A stretch of 64,000 bases of DNA from Marinomonas sp. SBI8L. Lineage in GTDB: Bacteria > Pseudomonadota > Gammaproteobacteria > Pseudomonadales > Marinomonadaceae. The notes beneath the pieces were generated by a model. That model was not told where the DNA came from. It saw only the letters and a list, made by a program, of their open reading frames with translations, and made no database searches. The stretch covers positions 1-64,000 of the forward strand of contig NZ_JSEO01000018.1 in assembly GCF_001624705.1 (NCBI RefSeq), in the 5' to 3' direction. Below, piece after piece: positions 43,996 to 54,727 of this stretch (position 1 is the first letter of the stretch; each line of letters begins with the position of its first letter). The position numbers were made by a program, and so were the translations under genes.

Positions 43996-46353
43996 TTAGT
44001 TTGCTGCTGTGAAGCGAGTGTTTGAATCATTTGATGCGTTTTCTTCTTCTGTTTTATAGGCTTTCTTGTCCAGTTTTAATAACAGAACAGGTAACAATAA
44101 GAAGTCAGCGATTAATGCCATAACGATAGCGATAGCGGTTAATACCGCCATATTTGAATTCATACCGAAAGATGATTGAGCCAGTACGCCAAAACCTGCA
44201 ACCAAGATGACAGATGTTACTATGATGGCCACACCCACCGATGAAAACGCATAACGTACAGCTTTTTCGGCAGACATACCTTGACGACGAACCCTTAGAT
44301 ATTTACTCAAGAAGTGGACCGTATCATCTACAACAATACCCAGTGCCATACCCGTTACCATGGAGACAGCGACATTCACTTCACCAACGAGTAGACCCCA
44401 AAGGCCGAAGGCAAGTGCGGCAGGCAGTAGGTTAGGGATAAGACTCAAGAAACCTAGTTTGACACTACGAAGCGCGATGCCAATCAATAGGGAGATAAGA
44501 ATCATAGCGACCCCAGTACCTACTAGCATGCCTTCAATGTTTCTATCGGCAATGTAGGAGAACATGATCGCAGGACCTACGCCATATGCAGTAATACCTG
44601 CATTGTCTTGTAGCCATTGAGTACCACGTTCTGCAATTGCTTTAAGCTGAGTCGAGCCAAGATCTTGCAAAGACACAACAATCTGAGTGGAAGACTTACT
44701 TACGTTAACCTGATTGTTAAGATCCAAGCCGTATGGCAAAGATAGCTCGTAAAGCAGTAGGTATTGAGCTGCGAGTTCTGGATCTTCTGGTAAACGGTAG
44801 TAGCTCTCATCATCCCCATGAAGGTTCATGTTAAGACGTTTGAATGTATCACTAATACTATTTACATGGATAACTTCAGGCTGAGTACGTAGCCAAGTTG
44901 TAAAGTTATCTAGTTTAGCTAGGAAAGCAGGGTTGCTGATGCCATTACTTTCACCGCTATCTAGAGAGTATTGCAGCTGATAAATACCAGTCAGTTCGTC
45001 GGTAACAAAGTCAGAATCAACACGGAAATCTTGAGTCTCATCAAAATAGCCAATGAAATTATCTTCAAGTTTGTTCATTTGAATTGAGCTAACAAGCACT
45101 AGGGTAATCAGGCCAGAACCCAGCAGGATCTTTCTTTGATTATTAATAACATAGTCCGCAAGCTTATCCATGCTAGTACCAATCGATGTGCTGCTTTTCG
45201 TTGCTTTAGCTGGCAAGATAGCCATCAATGCAGGTAGTAGCGTTACCGATAAGAAGAAGGCCATCATAACGCCAACGGCTGTGATATTACCTAGATCGTG
45301 GAACGGCGGTGCATCACTAAAGTTCATAGATAAGAAGCCGATCGCAGTCGTTACCGATGTTAAGAAAACAGGGCCAAGGTTTACCTTGATACTTTCTCTT
45401 AGAGCATCATGTTTATTTAAACCACTTCGCATACCTGCGAACATGCTGACTAAGATGTGGATAGAGTCGGCGACAGCGAGTGTCATAATAATAGTGGTTG
45501 CAGAAGCAGAAGGCGGTGTTAGTTGAACGCCAAAGTGACCAGCGAATCCCATTCCTGCCATCATAGAAAGCATGATAACAATAACAGCGCTGACAGTTGC
45601 GCTAATAGAGCGAACAAGAAGATACATGATGGCAATGATAACCAAGTACATGATAGGTACTAAGGTAGACATGTCTTTCATGGTTGCTTCAAAGAAAGCA
45701 TTAGACAGCATTACCATGCCAGTTAAGCGTACATTTACATCATATTTAGCTTCTATTTCTGCTGCTAACGCTCGGGCAGCATTCACTGCTTGAGGCGCTT
45801 CATCGAGCGATTTTTGTGGCATTTGGAAGGTAATATTAACGCCAGAGACAGTGCCCTCTTTGTTAACAATACGGTCAGCCAGCAGTGGCTCACTTAATGC
45901 AACTTGCTTTAATAGCTGAAGATTAAGCGCATCAATATCTTTTGCACCTGTTACCAAGTCTTCAACAATCAGGTCATCTTCTTCAGCATAGGTGTGCTGG
46001 AAGTTGCTAATTGAGTCCACTCTTAAGGCGAAAGGCAGTAACCAAGACTTTTCAGTTAGCTCTTCTACTGCGGCTAACGCGTCGTTAGAAAAAGCATTGT
46101 TGTCTTTTGGCTCGATCGCAAAAAGGACATTATCTATCTTTGTATAGGTACGTTGTAGTTGTTCAAACTCTTGCAGTTGCGGGTTATCTTCACTGAAGAA
46201 TACGCGGTAATCATTGTTAAAAGCTAACAGTCTAGCCCCACTTGCAATGAATAAGGTAATCAAGACAGATGCGATGAGCACTAGCCAGCGATTACGTATA
46301 AGCCAATCCGCATAGCGGCTAGCCCAATCTGATGTTTTCTGTGAAGGTTGCAT
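43996..46353 (-). CDS. MMPL/RND-superfamily transporter
   Basis: A 785-residue inner-membrane protein with 12 predicted helices in two halves: helix 1 at about residues 28-48, a large periplasmic loop, then five helices, repeated after residue 410. The sterol-sensing-domain-like helices PIMYLVIIAIMYLLV and MALGIVVDDTVHFLSKYLR (with the proton-relay Asp pair in IVVDDT) are typical of the MMPL branch, which exports lipids and hopanoid-like molecules rather than drugs. It starts the operon MMPL - LolA-like - barrel, behind two TetR-type operators. Confidence 0.9.
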   Translation of the reverse strand: MQPSQKTSDWASRYADWLIRNRWLVLIASVLITLFIASGARLLAFNNDYRVFFSEDNPQLQEFEQLQRTYTKIDNVLFAIEPKDNNAFSNDALAAVEELTEKSWLLPFALRVDSISNFQHTYAEEDDLIVEDLVTGAKDIDALNLQLLKQVALSEPLLADRIVNKEGTVSGVNITFQMPQKSLDEAPQAVNAARALAAEIEAKYDVNVRLTGMVMLSNAFFEATMKDMSTLVPIMYLVIIAIMYLLVRSISATVSAVIVIMLSMMAGMGFAGHFGVQLTPPSASATTIIMTLAVADSIHILVSMFAGMRSGLNKHDALRESIKVNLGPVFLTSVTTAIGFLSMNFSDAPPFHDLGNITAVGVMMAFFLSVTLLPALMAILPAKATKSSTSIGTSMDKLADYVINNQRKILLGSGLITLVLVSSIQMNKLEDNFIGYFDETQDFRVDSDFVTDELTGIYQLQYSLDSGESNGISNPAFLAKLDNFTTWLRTQPEVIHVNSISDTFKRLNMNLHGDDESYYRLPEDPELAAQYLLLYELSLPYGLDLNNQVNVSKSSTQIVVSLQDLGSTQLKAIAERGTQWLQDNAGITAYGVGPAIMFSYIADRNIEGMLVGTGVAMILISLLIGIALRSVKLGFLSLIPNLLPAALAFGLWGLLVGEVNVAVSMVTGMALGIVVDDTVHFLSKYLRVRRQGMSAEKAVRYAFSSVGVAIIVTSVILVAGFGVLAQSSFGMNSNMAVLTAIAIVMALIADFLLLPVLLLKLDKKAYKTEEENASNDSNTRFTAAN

Positions 46354-46386
46354 TTTAATTGCTCCTACAAGGTGTTAGAGTAATCT

Positions 46387-46436
46387 ATACCAACCGCTCG
46401 GTATGTTGTCATCTAATCATTCCGACCGTTCGGTAT
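46387..46436. promoter_or_regulatory. Two tandem TetR-type operators before the MMPL operon
   Basis: ATACCAACCGCTCGGTAT at 46387-46404 and ATTCCGACCGTTCGGTAT at 46419-46436 are related palindromes with centres 32 bases (three helical turns) apart, 34 to 83 bases upstream of the MMPL start. The ACCGnnCGGT core recurs in the TetR gene's own upstream site. Confidence 0.75.
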
Positions 46437-46499
46437 GTTAAAGGTTAAATAAAAACACCTATTAAGGTGCTTTTATAAAGGGAATCTTTTTTGTAACGA

Positions 46500-47099
46500 C
46501 TAAAGTTTTAACGTCCTAAGGTATTCGATAAAGGATTCATGAAGCTTCAACATACATTCGGATGAGCGACAGCTTTTAACTATGCTACCTATGCCTTGAA
46601 AGCTTGAAATGATAAACCAAGCTGTCTGTTCCACTTTTAAATCCGGTTTCAAAGTTTTGTTTTCTATGCCTTTCTCAATGGCTGTCATCAATAGGTCGCA
46701 ATGAGTTTTGTACATATTTGAGGTGCACTGTTGAAAGCCTTCATCTGTTGCAGACATTTCTTGTGAAACACTGTTTACAGGGCATCCTTTCATTATGTCA
46801 TCGATTGAACAATGAGCTTGGAACCCAGCTAACATAAGGCGAATACCTTCAACCATGTCATCATAGGCTAGTGCTGTACGCCAATGGCCCAAATATTCTT
46901 CAGCATAAACTTCATCAAATACTGCATAGCCGAGTGCTTGCTTATTAGCAAAGTGGTGATATAGCGCACCCTTAGAGACTTCGGCTTTTTCAAGAATTTT
47001 AGAAAGGCTAGCTGCTTTAAAACCATACAAGCGCATCTCTTCAGCAGACACCTCTAAAAGGTGACGACGGGTTGCTTCTGAATCACGAGAGTTTGACAT
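46500..47099 (-). CDS. TetR-family repressor of the MMPL operon
   Basis: A 199-residue regulator. The helix-turn-helix region is TRRHLLEVSAEEMRLYGFKA and KAEVSKGALYHHFANKQALG, the standard TetR pattern. The C-terminal part has the TetR_C-type ligand domain with a CSIDDIMKGCPVNSVSQEM motif seen in a large family of proteobacterial regulators. The start is ATG 47099; the longer reading to 47156 runs through an operator palindrome and is rejected. The location next to the MMPL operon and matching operators at both genes indicate local repression and autoregulation. Confidence 0.9.
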   Translation of the reverse strand: MSNSRDSEATRRHLLEVSAEEMRLYGFKAASLSKILEKAEVSKGALYHHFANKQALGYAVFDEVYAEEYLGHWRTALAYDDMVEGIRLMLAGFQAHCSIDDIMKGCPVNSVSQEMSATDEGFQQCTSNMYKTHCDLLMTAIEKGIENKTLKPDLKVEQTAWFIISSFQGIGSIVKSCRSSECMLKLHESFIEYLRTLKL

Positions 47100-47133
47100 A
47101 AAAAAACCTATACCTTGAATAAAGTGAAGTCTA

Positions 47134-47153
47134 CAAACCGATCGGTCGGTTTG
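47134..47153. promoter_or_regulatory. TetR autoregulatory operator
   Basis: CAAACCGATCGGTCGGTTTG is an imperfect palindrome 35 bases upstream of the TetR start codon. It shares the ACCGnnCGGT-type core with the two sites in front of the MMPL gene. Confidence 0.75.
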
Positions 47154-47334
47154 CAAGTGTTAAATCTAAAAAAACATCAAATTCCATTATACAAAAAGTT
47201 AAGCCTTTGTTTTCAGTAGAATAGAAAAAGTGGTATTTTTGTCACAAATAAAGGCTAAAAGCCCTTATTTCGTGCAAAATCTCTGACATCTTGATCACAA
47301 TTGATGAGATATAGTACGGATTTTCTTCTTATTA

Positions 47335-47928
47335 TTAAGTGTCTATGGTTTGACGTTTACGAAAGTATTCTGATTTTTCTCTATTGCCACAGGTGCTCAT
47401 TCGACACCATCGCCTTCCCCTGCCTCTGCCTGAATTCAAAAATAACCAGGTACAACGGCCACATTCTCTTAGCTTGTTCATATCATGAGTTCTTAAAAAG
47501 TTGTCTAAGGACAGAAAAAACGTATCCATTAACCAATTTTCAGCTTTGGTATTTGATCGCCACTGATACTGATTGTTTTCTCTAACAAAAGACGCACGGG
47601 ATATGGCCGCCTGAATACCAGTCTCAATAGGTTTAGGTATCTGATAATTGGTTGATTTTGATAATAAGTTTTTGAACATGACATGGAATGCTTCTCTAAT
47701 CATATGAAGCTCTATTAAAGCCGCGTTAGACTCAGCTTGGCTATATTTGTGCAGGCTTGCTTTATGCTGAGCATTAAAAAGAGGAGAAAGCTCGATCCAA
47801 TTTAAAAAACTTTGCCAATCATGAATATGACTAACTAATCGGCTTTTATCTTGATCCTCGACTGTATTAATGAAATCTAAAATGGGGTGCCCACCAATAA
47901 AACTATCCTGTGTTTTTATCATACTCAA
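47335..47928 (-). CDS. ABATE/CGNR zinc-finger regulator
   Basis: A 197-residue protein with the two-part layout of CGNR regulators: an N-terminal ABATE (stress-induced ligand-binding-like) region beginning GGHPILDFINTVEDQ and a C-terminal zinc finger with LRECGRCTWLFLN, then RRWCRMSTCGNREKSEYFRKR. The four cysteines and the CGNR signature are intact. Such proteins are predicted DNA-binding transcription factors. It is divergent from an alpha/beta hydrolase with 88 bases between starts, the usual arrangement of a regulator and its target. Confidence 0.88.
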   Translation of the reverse strand: MSMIKTQDSFIGGHPILDFINTVEDQDKSRLVSHIHDWQSFLNWIELSPLFNAQHKASLHKYSQAESNAALIELHMIREAFHVMFKNLLSKSTNYQIPKPIETGIQAAISRASFVRENNQYQWRSNTKAENWLMDTFFLSLDNFLRTHDMNKLRECGRCTWLFLNSGRGRGRRWCRMSTCGNREKSEYFRKRQTIDT

Positions 47929-48016
47929 GTAACCTATTAATTCAAAATAGCGGTTGTTGTTAATCTTTTATCATTATAACCTGTAAATTCAATTTAATGG
48001 TTTTTTTGAGATCCAT

Positions 48017-48817
48017 ATGCTTAATTTACCTAATCGCTTTCTTTTTGAAGGGCAGAGTGTGGCTTGGAGTGTCATAGGAGAGGGTAAGCCTTTAGTGCTT
48101 ATCCATGGAACACCGTTTTCATCTCAAGTTTGGCGAAAGATAGCGCCTTTACTTGCCTGTAAATTTAAAGTGTATTTTTTTGACTTACTGGGCTATGGCT
48201 TATCTGAAAAGTCTGATGATCAACAGGTTTCTCTCGAAGTGCAAAATAGACTGTTGGTGGCTTTGTTAAATGAGTGGGAACTGACGGAACCTGAAGTGCT
48301 TTGCCATGACTTTGGTGGTGCCACTGCGTTACGTGCTTACTATCTAAATGGCATAAGGTATGCCAAATTAACCATTATTGATCCTGTTGCAATTGCCCCT
48401 TGGGGGTCTCCTTTTGTGCAGCATGTGCGCAAACATGAAGCGGCTTTTAGTGGTTTGCCTGAATTTGCTCACAATGCATTATTAGCGGACTATCTACAAA
48501 CATCTGCATACTCAGAGCTTACGAAAGATGCGCTTGAAGTTTATATGACACCTTGGCAAGGAAAAGAAGGGCAAGCGGCATTCTATCGACAAATTGCGCA
48601 AATGGATCAGGTTTACACGGATGAAATAGAAAATCTTTATCGGCCGATGGACAATGTTCAACTACTTTGGGGGGAGAAAGATGAATGGATACCTCTTTCA
48701 CAAGGTAAACGCTTTGCTCAGATGGTGGCCAATAATCAATTGACTGTCGTCCCTAATTCAGGACACCTGATGCAAGAGGATGCGCCAGAGGCCATTATTG
48801 CAGCACTTTTGCTCTAA
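48017..48817 (+). CDS. Alpha/beta hydrolase with Asp nucleophile
   Basis: A 266-residue alpha/beta-fold hydrolase. The oxyanion segment is LIHGTPFSSQVWRK, the nucleophile elbow is VLCHDFGGATAL, and the catalytic His lies in NSGHLMQEDAP. The elbow carries Asp instead of Ser (H-D-F-G-G), which in this superfamily marks haloalkane dehalogenases, haloacetate dehalogenases and epoxide hydrolases. A third acidic residue is likely in LLWGEKDEWIP. The substrate is not known. It is divergent from the CGNR regulator gene. Confidence 0.87.
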   Translation: MLNLPNRFLFEGQSVAWSVIGEGKPLVLIHGTPFSSQVWRKIAPLLACKFKVYFFDLLGYGLSEKSDDQQVSLEVQNRLLVALLNEWELTEPEVLCHDFGGATALRAYYLNGIRYAKLTIIDPVAIAPWGSPFVQHVRKHEAAFSGLPEFAHNALLADYLQTSAYSELTKDALEVYMTPWQGKEGQAAFYRQIAQMDQVYTDEIENLYRPMDNVQLLWGEKDEWIPLSQGKRFAQMVANNQLTVVPNSGHLMQEDAPEAIIAALLL

Positions 48818-48866
48818 ACCTTATTAGTAGGCTCCTTACTTGAATAAAGCGATAATGACGAAAAAA

Positions 48867-48900
48867 GCCACTCAAATTAATCAGGTTAAACTTGAGTGGC
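48867..48900 (-). terminator. Terminator of the pyrimidine-catabolic operon
   Basis: GCCACTCAA and TTGAGTGGC pair over nine bases around a 16-base loop; on the minus strand a TTTTTT tract follows. It lies just after the dihydropyrimidinase stop codon. Confidence 0.85.
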
Positions 48901-48928
48901 GTAATCTTATTGCTAAGTTGTAATTTAC

Positions 48929-50389
<1,461 letters not shown>

Positions 50390-50449
50390 TTAAAGAATAG
50401 GGCACCTAATACAACGAATGAATAGGTGCCTAATTTGATAAAAGATGAA

Positions 50450-51937
50450 TTATTGAGCTGAGGTTGCACCATCAGAGATGGCTTGGTTTTGCTGTTGACC
50501 TGCGACAAAGTAATAAATAACTGCACCAGAGATGGCACCAGTAAACCAACCGTAGCTATAGAACCAGGTCAGTACATCAAAGGTTAATGAGATAACAGTG
50601 ACGGCAACAGGCAGGCAGAAGGCAATAAAGCCAGCGCTATTAAACAAAGGGTATTGATTGTCTTTGCTATAAAGAGAAACAAGATCCAGTTGTTGGCGTT
50701 TGATTAGGAAGTAATCAACCATCATGATGCCAGCGATCGGGCCTAATAAACTTGAGTAGCCCAGTAGCCAGTTAGAATACATACTCTCAACACTGACATC
50801 TGAAACAATCCAGCCCATCTTTTTCATCAGTTCCCAGCCCATCAGCAGAATACCGACAACCCCTGTCATTAATACGCCACGTGTGTGGTCTATGTATTTA
50901 GGTGCAATGTTTTGAAAGTCATTCGTTGGTGATACAACGTTAGCTGCGGTATTGGTTGAAAGGGTGGCAATAATGATTAGGAACATAGCAATAGCAACCC
51001 AGAATGGGTTGTCTATTTTACCAATAAGACTGATAGGGTCTGATACGGTTTCACCAACTAGGTTAACGGATGCTGCGGTTAAAACAACGCCGAGTGCCGC
51101 AAAGAAGAACATAGTAATAGGTAGGCCTATGATTTGACCTATGATCTGGTCTTTTTGTGATTTTGCATAGCGGCTAAAATCAGGGATATTAAGAGACAGC
51201 GTCGCCCAAAAACCTACCATGGCGGTTAAGCCTGCAAAGAAGTAGCCCCAAAAGCCAGCATCTGCTGGACGGTTGGCTGGAATCGCAAGTACTTCTGAAA
51301 TCGATACTTTATCGCTGGCCCAAAACATCAACCCAAGACCTACCACTAATAAAAGAGGAGCAGATAATGTTTCAAGCCACTTAATAGATTCTGAGCCTTT
51401 TATAACGATGAAAATATTCAAAGCCCAGAATATAAAGAAGCCAATCACTTCTCCTACAGAGCCTAGGCTTGCCCAGCTATCTGAAAAAGAGGAAAAGAGT
51501 AGATGTATCGCTAATCCGCCAAACATGGTTTGAATACCGAACCAACCGCAAGCGACAAGACCTCGGATTAAACAAGGAATATTTGAACCAACTATACCAA
51601 AGGAAGAACGTAATAAAACAGGAAAGGGAATACCATATTTGGTACCAGCAAAAGCGTTTAATGTGAGTGGTAAGAGTAGAACGACATTAGCAAACAAGAT
51701 GGCTAACAAGGCTTCGGTAACAGATAAACCAAAATAAGCAGTTAATACACCGCCAAGGGTATAGGTTGGAACACAAATAGCCATGCCTACCCAAAGGGCG
51801 GCTATGTTTACTTTATTCCAGGTTCTTTCTTTTACTTTGGTGGGCGCCAGGTCGGCATTATAATAATCACTTTTTTCTAGGTCTGGGCCCACTTGGAGCT
51901 CATAAAAATCATCTACTTTAACTGACTTACTGGACAT
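50450..51937 (-). CDS. NCS1-family nucleobase/hydantoin:cation symporter
   Basis: A 495-residue inner-membrane transporter with about 12 helices. WNKVNIAALWVGMAICVPTY at the first helix, GIPFPVLLRSSFGIVGSNIP near residue 105 and NIPDFSRYAKSQKDQIIGQ near residue 250 are NCS1 (Mhp1/PucI/CodB) hallmarks. The family carries uracil, cytosine, allantoin or hydantoins with Na+ or H+. Position between a dihydropyrimidinase and a carbamoyl-amidohydrolase gene suggests pyrimidine bases or hydantoins. The start is ATG 51937, with GAGG upstream. Confidence 0.92.
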   Translation of the reverse strand: MSSKSVKVDDFYELQVGPDLEKSDYYNADLAPTKVKERTWNKVNIAALWVGMAICVPTYTLGGVLTAYFGLSVTEALLAILFANVVLLLPLTLNAFAGTKYGIPFPVLLRSSFGIVGSNIPCLIRGLVACGWFGIQTMFGGLAIHLLFSSFSDSWASLGSVGEVIGFFIFWALNIFIVIKGSESIKWLETLSAPLLLVVGLGLMFWASDKVSISEVLAIPANRPADAGFWGYFFAGLTAMVGFWATLSLNIPDFSRYAKSQKDQIIGQIIGLPITMFFFAALGVVLTAASVNLVGETVSDPISLIGKIDNPFWVAIAMFLIIIATLSTNTAANVVSPTNDFQNIAPKYIDHTRGVLMTGVVGILLMGWELMKKMGWIVSDVSVESMYSNWLLGYSSLLGPIAGIMMVDYFLIKRQQLDLVSLYSKDNQYPLFNSAGFIAFCLPVAVTVISLTFDVLTWFYSYGWFTGAISGAVIYYFVAGQQQNQAISDGATSAQ

Positions 51938-52039
51938 GACACTTACCTCATAATCGTTAATTGGATGTGACAAAAACTACCTATTGAGCAAATCTATTTT
52001 CTTACGGTTAACCCTCAGATTTGTTTGCTTTAAAGGTAA

Positions 52040-52066
52040 ACCCCATGCAATTGCCCCATGGGGTTG
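52040..52066 (-). other. Intercistronic hairpin between hyuC and the NCS1 gene
   Basis: AACCCCATG and CATGGGGTT pair over nine bases around a nine-base loop, 15 bases past the hyuC stop codon. There is no T tract, so it may stabilise mRNA or cause partial termination. Confidence 0.5.
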
Positions 52067-52080
52067 TTAAGCAGACGTTT

Positions 52081-53316
52081 TTATTGCTCTGCAATACGTT
52101 TACTTGCTTCTAGCATTGTGTGTAACAGTACATTGGCACCTGCTTCACACTCTTCTAAAGTGGTTGATTCGGCTTCATTATGACTAATGCCGTTGAAACA
52201 AGGGGTAAAAATCATCCCAGTTGGAACGAGATCCGCCATGTAGCAAGCGTCATGACCTGCACCAGCATAAATATCCATGTGAGAATACCCCAGCATTTCT
52301 GTTGCCGCTTTAACATCATCAGAAGCATTAAATTCTACTGGTGCAAAATACCAAAATGGATCTACTTCAATTTCAATATTACGCTCTAGTGAAACTTGCT
52401 TACAAAAAGCGAGCAATTCCTGATGCATGGTTTCAAGTACGGTGGGGTCAGGGTTTCTAAGGTCAGCACTAAAACTGACGCGTCCTGGAATGGTGTTACG
52501 TGAATTTGGATAGACATCCATATAGCCAACTGTACCTAACCCATTTTCGTGACGGTGGGCTATTTTCTCCATTTCACTGACTATCATGGCACTTGGAATA
52601 AGGGCATCTTGTCTGAGGTGCATAGGTGTGGTGCCTGAATGGGATTCACGACCTTGAATTTTGATGTTGTACCAGCGAATACCTTGACCTAAGCGGACAA
52701 CGCCAATGCTTTTCTTTTCATCTTCTAGAATGGGGCCTTGCTCGATATGGGTTTCAAAAAAAGCACCTAAATGACGGCTACCTGGTTCATCTTGACCTTT
52801 GTAGCCAATACGCTCTAGCTCATCACCCAATCTTATGCCGTTAACATCGGTTTTATTTAATTCTGTTTCTAAATCAAAGCGGCCGACATAAACCCCAGAA
52901 CCTTGCATGGCCGGTTGAAAGCGAGAGCCTTCTTCATTTGTCCATACGGAGAATTCCATGGCTGTTGGGGTTTGAATATTGTTTTCATGTAAGGTTCTAA
53001 GCACTTCGACACCAGCAAGTACACCAAACACACCATCAAACTTACCACCTGTGGGTTGAGTATCTAAATGACTCCCAGTGCCAACAGCTGGAAGAGAAGG
53101 GTCTGTTCCTTCACGACGAGCAAAGACATTACCCATCTTATCAACACTGATTTCGCAACCTGCTGTTTTACACCAGCTAACGAACAAATCCCTTGCTTGA
53201 CGATCTAGGTCTGTTCCTGCGAGGCGGTTACAACCTCCTTTCTCTGTGGCACCAAATTGTGCCATTTCCATTAAAGTGCTCCATAAACGATCACCGTTAA
53301 CTCTTAAATCATTCAT
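52081..53316 (-). CDS. hyuC: N-carbamoyl-beta-alanine / N-carbamoyl-amino-acid amidohydrolase
   Basis: A 411-residue M20-family zinc hydrolase that releases CO2 and ammonia from N-carbamoyl-beta-alanine (beta-ureidopropionase, PydC) or related N-carbamoyl amino acids. Metal-binding and catalytic segments are GTGSHLDTQPTGGKFDGVFGV (position about residue 78), VWTNEEGSRFQPAM, FFETHIEQGP and AGAGHDACYM. Allantoate amidohydrolase shares the fold, but dihydropyrimidinase in the same operon argues for the pyrimidine role. It is the first gene of the leftward transcript, behind a RutR-type operator. Confidence 0.88.
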   Translation of the reverse strand: MNDLRVNGDRLWSTLMEMAQFGATEKGGCNRLAGTDLDRQARDLFVSWCKTAGCEISVDKMGNVFARREGTDPSLPAVGTGSHLDTQPTGGKFDGVFGVLAGVEVLRTLHENNIQTPTAMEFSVWTNEEGSRFQPAMQGSGVYVGRFDLETELNKTDVNGIRLGDELERIGYKGQDEPGSRHLGAFFETHIEQGPILEDEKKSIGVVRLGQGIRWYNIKIQGRESHSGTTPMHLRQDALIPSAMIVSEMEKIAHRHENGLGTVGYMDVYPNSRNTIPGRVSFSADLRNPDPTVLETMHQELLAFCKQVSLERNIEIEVDPFWYFAPVEFNASDDVKAATEMLGYSHMDIYAGAGHDACYMADLVPTGMIFTPCFNGISHNEAESTTLEECEAGANVLLHTMLEASKRIAEQ

Positions 53317-53819
53317 CTTCTTTCCTCAACTCAGTCTCAATTTATATATTTTTATTTTAGTTTTTAAAATAAATTAAAGTCTTCCAGTTCCCATGCAATG
53401 CAAGGTAAATAGGGGCTTTAAGGCAACTTATCTTTAATATTTTAATTTACCAAATGGTCAAAAAAACATTCAAAAAAATATGACTCAATTTCAATATTTA
53501 ATTGGAGTCTGATTTCACAAAGCTAAATCTATGCCAAAAATAAGTTTGATTAAAGTGATGAGCTTTTTACTCAGTGTGAGTTAATAAACTTTAAAATTTA
53601 TTTAAGCGTTAATCAACTCTATGGATTCGATATAATTAATAAATTAAAAAATATTAATCTTTAGTTAACGGATTACTTAATTAAAAGAAAATAGTTTATA
53701 GAAAAGGAAAGGCTAATATTCTCTTAGGCGGCGTACTATCTGACTATTTCGAAGGCTTGAAGTATGCTATGTTTGCGGCAATTTCGCATCATTGATACAT
53801 ATTTAGGACACTCTGTCTG
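53317..53819. promoter_or_regulatory. Divergent control region between hyuC and rutR
   Basis: These 503 bases contain no supported gene and are strongly AT-rich. They hold the RutR-type operator at 53446-53461, which lies 130 bases before hyuC. I find no clear sigma-54 or riboswitch element, and no second strong operator close to rutR itself. Confidence 0.6.
53446..53461. promoter_or_regulatory. RutR-type operator in front of the pyrimidine-catabolic genes
   Basis: TTTACCAAATGGTCAA matches the E. coli RutR consensus TTGACCAnnTGGTCAA at 13 of 14 defined positions. It lies upstream of the leftward hyuC-transporter-hydA operon and next to the gene of a RutR homologue. Confidence 0.82.
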
Positions 53820-54458
53820 ATGATAATGAAAACACCACGAAAGCCATCAAGTAACCGAGTATTACTTGAAAATCGAATTTTACGTGCTGCAGAGAAGGCG
53901 TTTGCAACCAAGGGTTTTAGTGGAACCTCTATGGAATCCGTGGCGGACTCTGCCGGAATATCGAAACAAAATCTCATTTATTACTTTTCATCTAAAGAGG
54001 CGCTTTACCACAAAGTGTTGCAAGTTATTCTAGATTTGTGGGTCGAGAAAATGGTGTTTAGTGATGATGAAGATGCTTCACCAAAACAGGTTATCGAATC
54101 CTATATTGTTGAAAAACTTGCACTTTCTAGAGACTACCCTGATGCCTCTAAAGTATTTGCACATGAAATAATTAATGGTGCTCCCGTTTTAAAAGATTAT
54201 ATGGTGAGCCATCTTAAGCCTCAGTTTGAACGAGATGTACAGCTGGTTAAGCGTTGGATTGCAAAAGGGTTGATTGATCCAGTTGAACCTGAGCATTTGT
54301 TTTTTACCATTTGGGCGTCGACTCAAACCTATGCAGACTTTTCGATTCAGATTCAACTACTGATGGGTAAAACCAAGCTAGAAGCGGATGACTTTGACGT
54401 AGCGGCTAAGTTCTTATCAAACTTTGTGCTTAAGGCCCTAGGTGCACAAAACGAATAA
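53820..54458 (+). CDS. rutR: RutR-like TetR-family regulator of pyrimidine catabolism
   Basis: A 212-residue TetR regulator. The helix-turn-helix part (FATKGFSGTSMESVADSAG ... ISKQNLIYYFSSKEALYHKV) and the C-terminal domain (LSRDYPDASKVFAHEIINGAP, FFTIWASTQTYADF) run parallel to E. coli RutR along the whole length, including the WASTQxYADF block of the ligand pocket. In E. coli, RutR binds uracil or thymine and then leaves its DNA site. The gene sits between the pyrimidine-catabolic operon and the F420 operon, with a matching operator before each. A direct orthologue is likely but not proven. Confidence 0.87.
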   Translation: MIMKTPRKPSSNRVLLENRILRAAEKAFATKGFSGTSMESVADSAGISKQNLIYYFSSKEALYHKVLQVILDLWVEKMVFSDDEDASPKQVIESYIVEKLALSRDYPDASKVFAHEIINGAPVLKDYMVSHLKPQFERDVQLVKRWIAKGLIDPVEPEHLFFTIWASTQTYADFSIQIQLLMGKTKLEADDFDVAAKFLSNFVLKALGAQNE

Positions 54459-54510
54459 TTTTTTGTTTTCTCTCTTCAGCTAGAGAATTCTCGCATTTTA
54501 TCTTATCAAA

Positions 54511-54552
54511 TTGCTTTTTTTAGTATTTAAAATTAAAGACTAAAAAAAGCAA
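54511..54552. terminator. Inverted repeat after rutR, possible terminator
   Basis: TTGCTTTTTTTAGT and ACTAAAAAAAGCAA are exact complements around a 14-base AT-rich loop, about 50 bases after the rutR stop. The stem is weak (few GC pairs) and no T tract follows, so termination is a guess. Confidence 0.4.
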
Positions 54553-54727
54553 AAAAACCTTCAAAATCAAATTCTTCTTTTAAAAACTAAATGTCGGTTT
54601 TCTATTTTTCGTGTTATTTAATTCGGTTATTAAATTTACGTTATTCTGACATTTAAATAAAAACTTTCTCACTCTCAATTTAAGAAAACACTTTACCTTC
54701 AAAAAATAATTGTGTTATTTATAAAAT

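Noticed and set aside
52081-53316. Allantoate amidohydrolase of the purine pathway
   Set aside because: The fold is the same and purine genes exist in the window, but the operon partner is a dihydropyrimidinase and no allantoinase, ureidoglycolate or urate genes are nearby.
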